From: Tropicimonas sp. IMCC34043 | GTDB lineage: Bacteria > Pseudomonadota > Alphaproteobacteria > Rhodobacterales > Rhodobacteraceae | Assembly (NCBI RefSeq): GCF_003390845.1 | Contig: NZ_QMEK01000001.1 | Span: 1,364,001-1,428,000, forward strand | Direction: 5' to 3' | DNA length: 64,000 bases | Part shown: positions 63,801-64,000 of the stretch, piece by piece | How positions within the stretch are numbered: the first letter of the stretch is position 1 | Layout: the number at the start of each line of letters is the position of its first letter | Program-made: the position numbers and the translations under genes | Notes under the pieces: generated by a model | Told to the model about the DNA's origin: nothing | Seen by the model: only the letters and a program-made list of their open reading frames with translations | The model's database searches: none

Positions 63801-64000
63801 CGGGCACAGGCGGAATCCTGGCCTCGGCCGCCAGCCTTCCACCGGTTCTGACCTGCGGCGAACCCGCAGGCATCGGTCCAGAGATCGCGGCCCGCGCCTG
63901 GGACAGGCTGCGGGGCACCCTGCCGTTTGCCTGGATCGGCGACCCAAGGCACCTGCCCGCCGGCACGCCGATCGCCGAGATCGCGACGCCGGCCGAGGCG
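63797..64000 (+). CDS. pdxA: 4-hydroxythreonine-4-phosphate dehydrogenase PdxA, N-terminal part
   Basis: The first 68 codons of PdxA, running off the right edge. PdxA oxidises 4-phosphohydroxy-L-threonine in pyridoxal phosphate synthesis. The signature LTCGEPAGIGPEIAARAW lies near residue 25. The ATGA overlap with surA and the order lptD-surA-pdxA, common in proteobacteria (often followed by ksgA), support the call. Confidence 0.93.
   Translation, partial: MTGTGGILASAASLPPVLTCGEPAGIGPEIAARAWDRLRGTLPFAWIGDPRHLPAGTPIAEIATPAEA

Noticed and set aside
60450-63947. Minus-strand open frame of over 1100 codons opposite lptD and surA
   Set aside because: The plus strand encodes clear LptD and SurA with signal peptides and domains; the antisense translation has no recognisable motif.

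Overview
The window is about two thirds G+C, with the codon use, gene families and gene order of an alphaproteobacterium of the Rhodobacterales (Rhodobacter/Roseobacter relatives). Markers for this are the membrane protein usually annotated as a SufBCD component, a pyruvate dehydrogenase E1 beta with its own lipoyl domain, invasion-associated locus B, a VPLPA-CTERM protein and the lptFG-lptD-surA-pdxA chain. It looks chromosomal. I found no rRNA, tRNA, CRISPR array, insertion sequence or phage structural block. Functions are read from sequence motifs and family knowledge without database searches.

Layout. 1-8.4 kb: the first codons of mfd, an AbrB-type transporter, and a tripartite tricarboxylate uptake locus (tctC-tctB-tctA) divergent from its two-component system. 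The kinase gene runs in frame into a periplasmic binding protein domain, and six 11-bp repeats lie between the divergent genes. 8.4-16 kb: hemB, a Ysc84-like lipoprotein, chaC, two cyclophilins, pgk, class I aldolase, a 58-residue membrane protein and ftsB. 16-25.5 kb: the pdhABC operon with a good promoter, a GT39-like glycosyltransferase, a TenA-like protein, a CorC/HlyC protein and a HerA-like ATPase. 25.5-32.6 kb: a candidate small RNA, ialB, an ldt-lpxD-acp-fabF operon for cell wall and lipid A, the divergent mepK-like gene, and about 740 bp without a clear gene. 32.6-43.8 kb: a small lipoprotein, an Lrp regulator with putA, a second AbrB protein, a TfoX-like protein, ndk, a DUF2087 protein, an ABC-F ATPase, marC and a membrane aspartic protease.

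43.8-64 kb: a tail-collar protein and a VPLPA-CTERM surface protein, then holC. A LacI-controlled sugar operon follows (binding protein, two permeases, ATPase, GH3 glycosidase, xylose isomerase), then pepA, a DUF2270 protein and lptF-lptG-lptD-surA-pdxA. The sugar operon sits between holC and pepA, which are neighbours in many proteobacteria, so it looks like an inserted catabolic cassette. It probably imports xylosides or xylo-oligosaccharides, cleaves them in the cytoplasm and isomerises xylose.

Most interesting points: the kinase-binding protein fusion with the 11-bp repeat array beside it; the candidate small RNA near 25.7 kb; the sugar cassette splitting pepA from holC; the lpxD-acp-fabF operon; a TenA-like protein whose three usual catalytic positions all look changed; and several well-formed promoter/operator sites.
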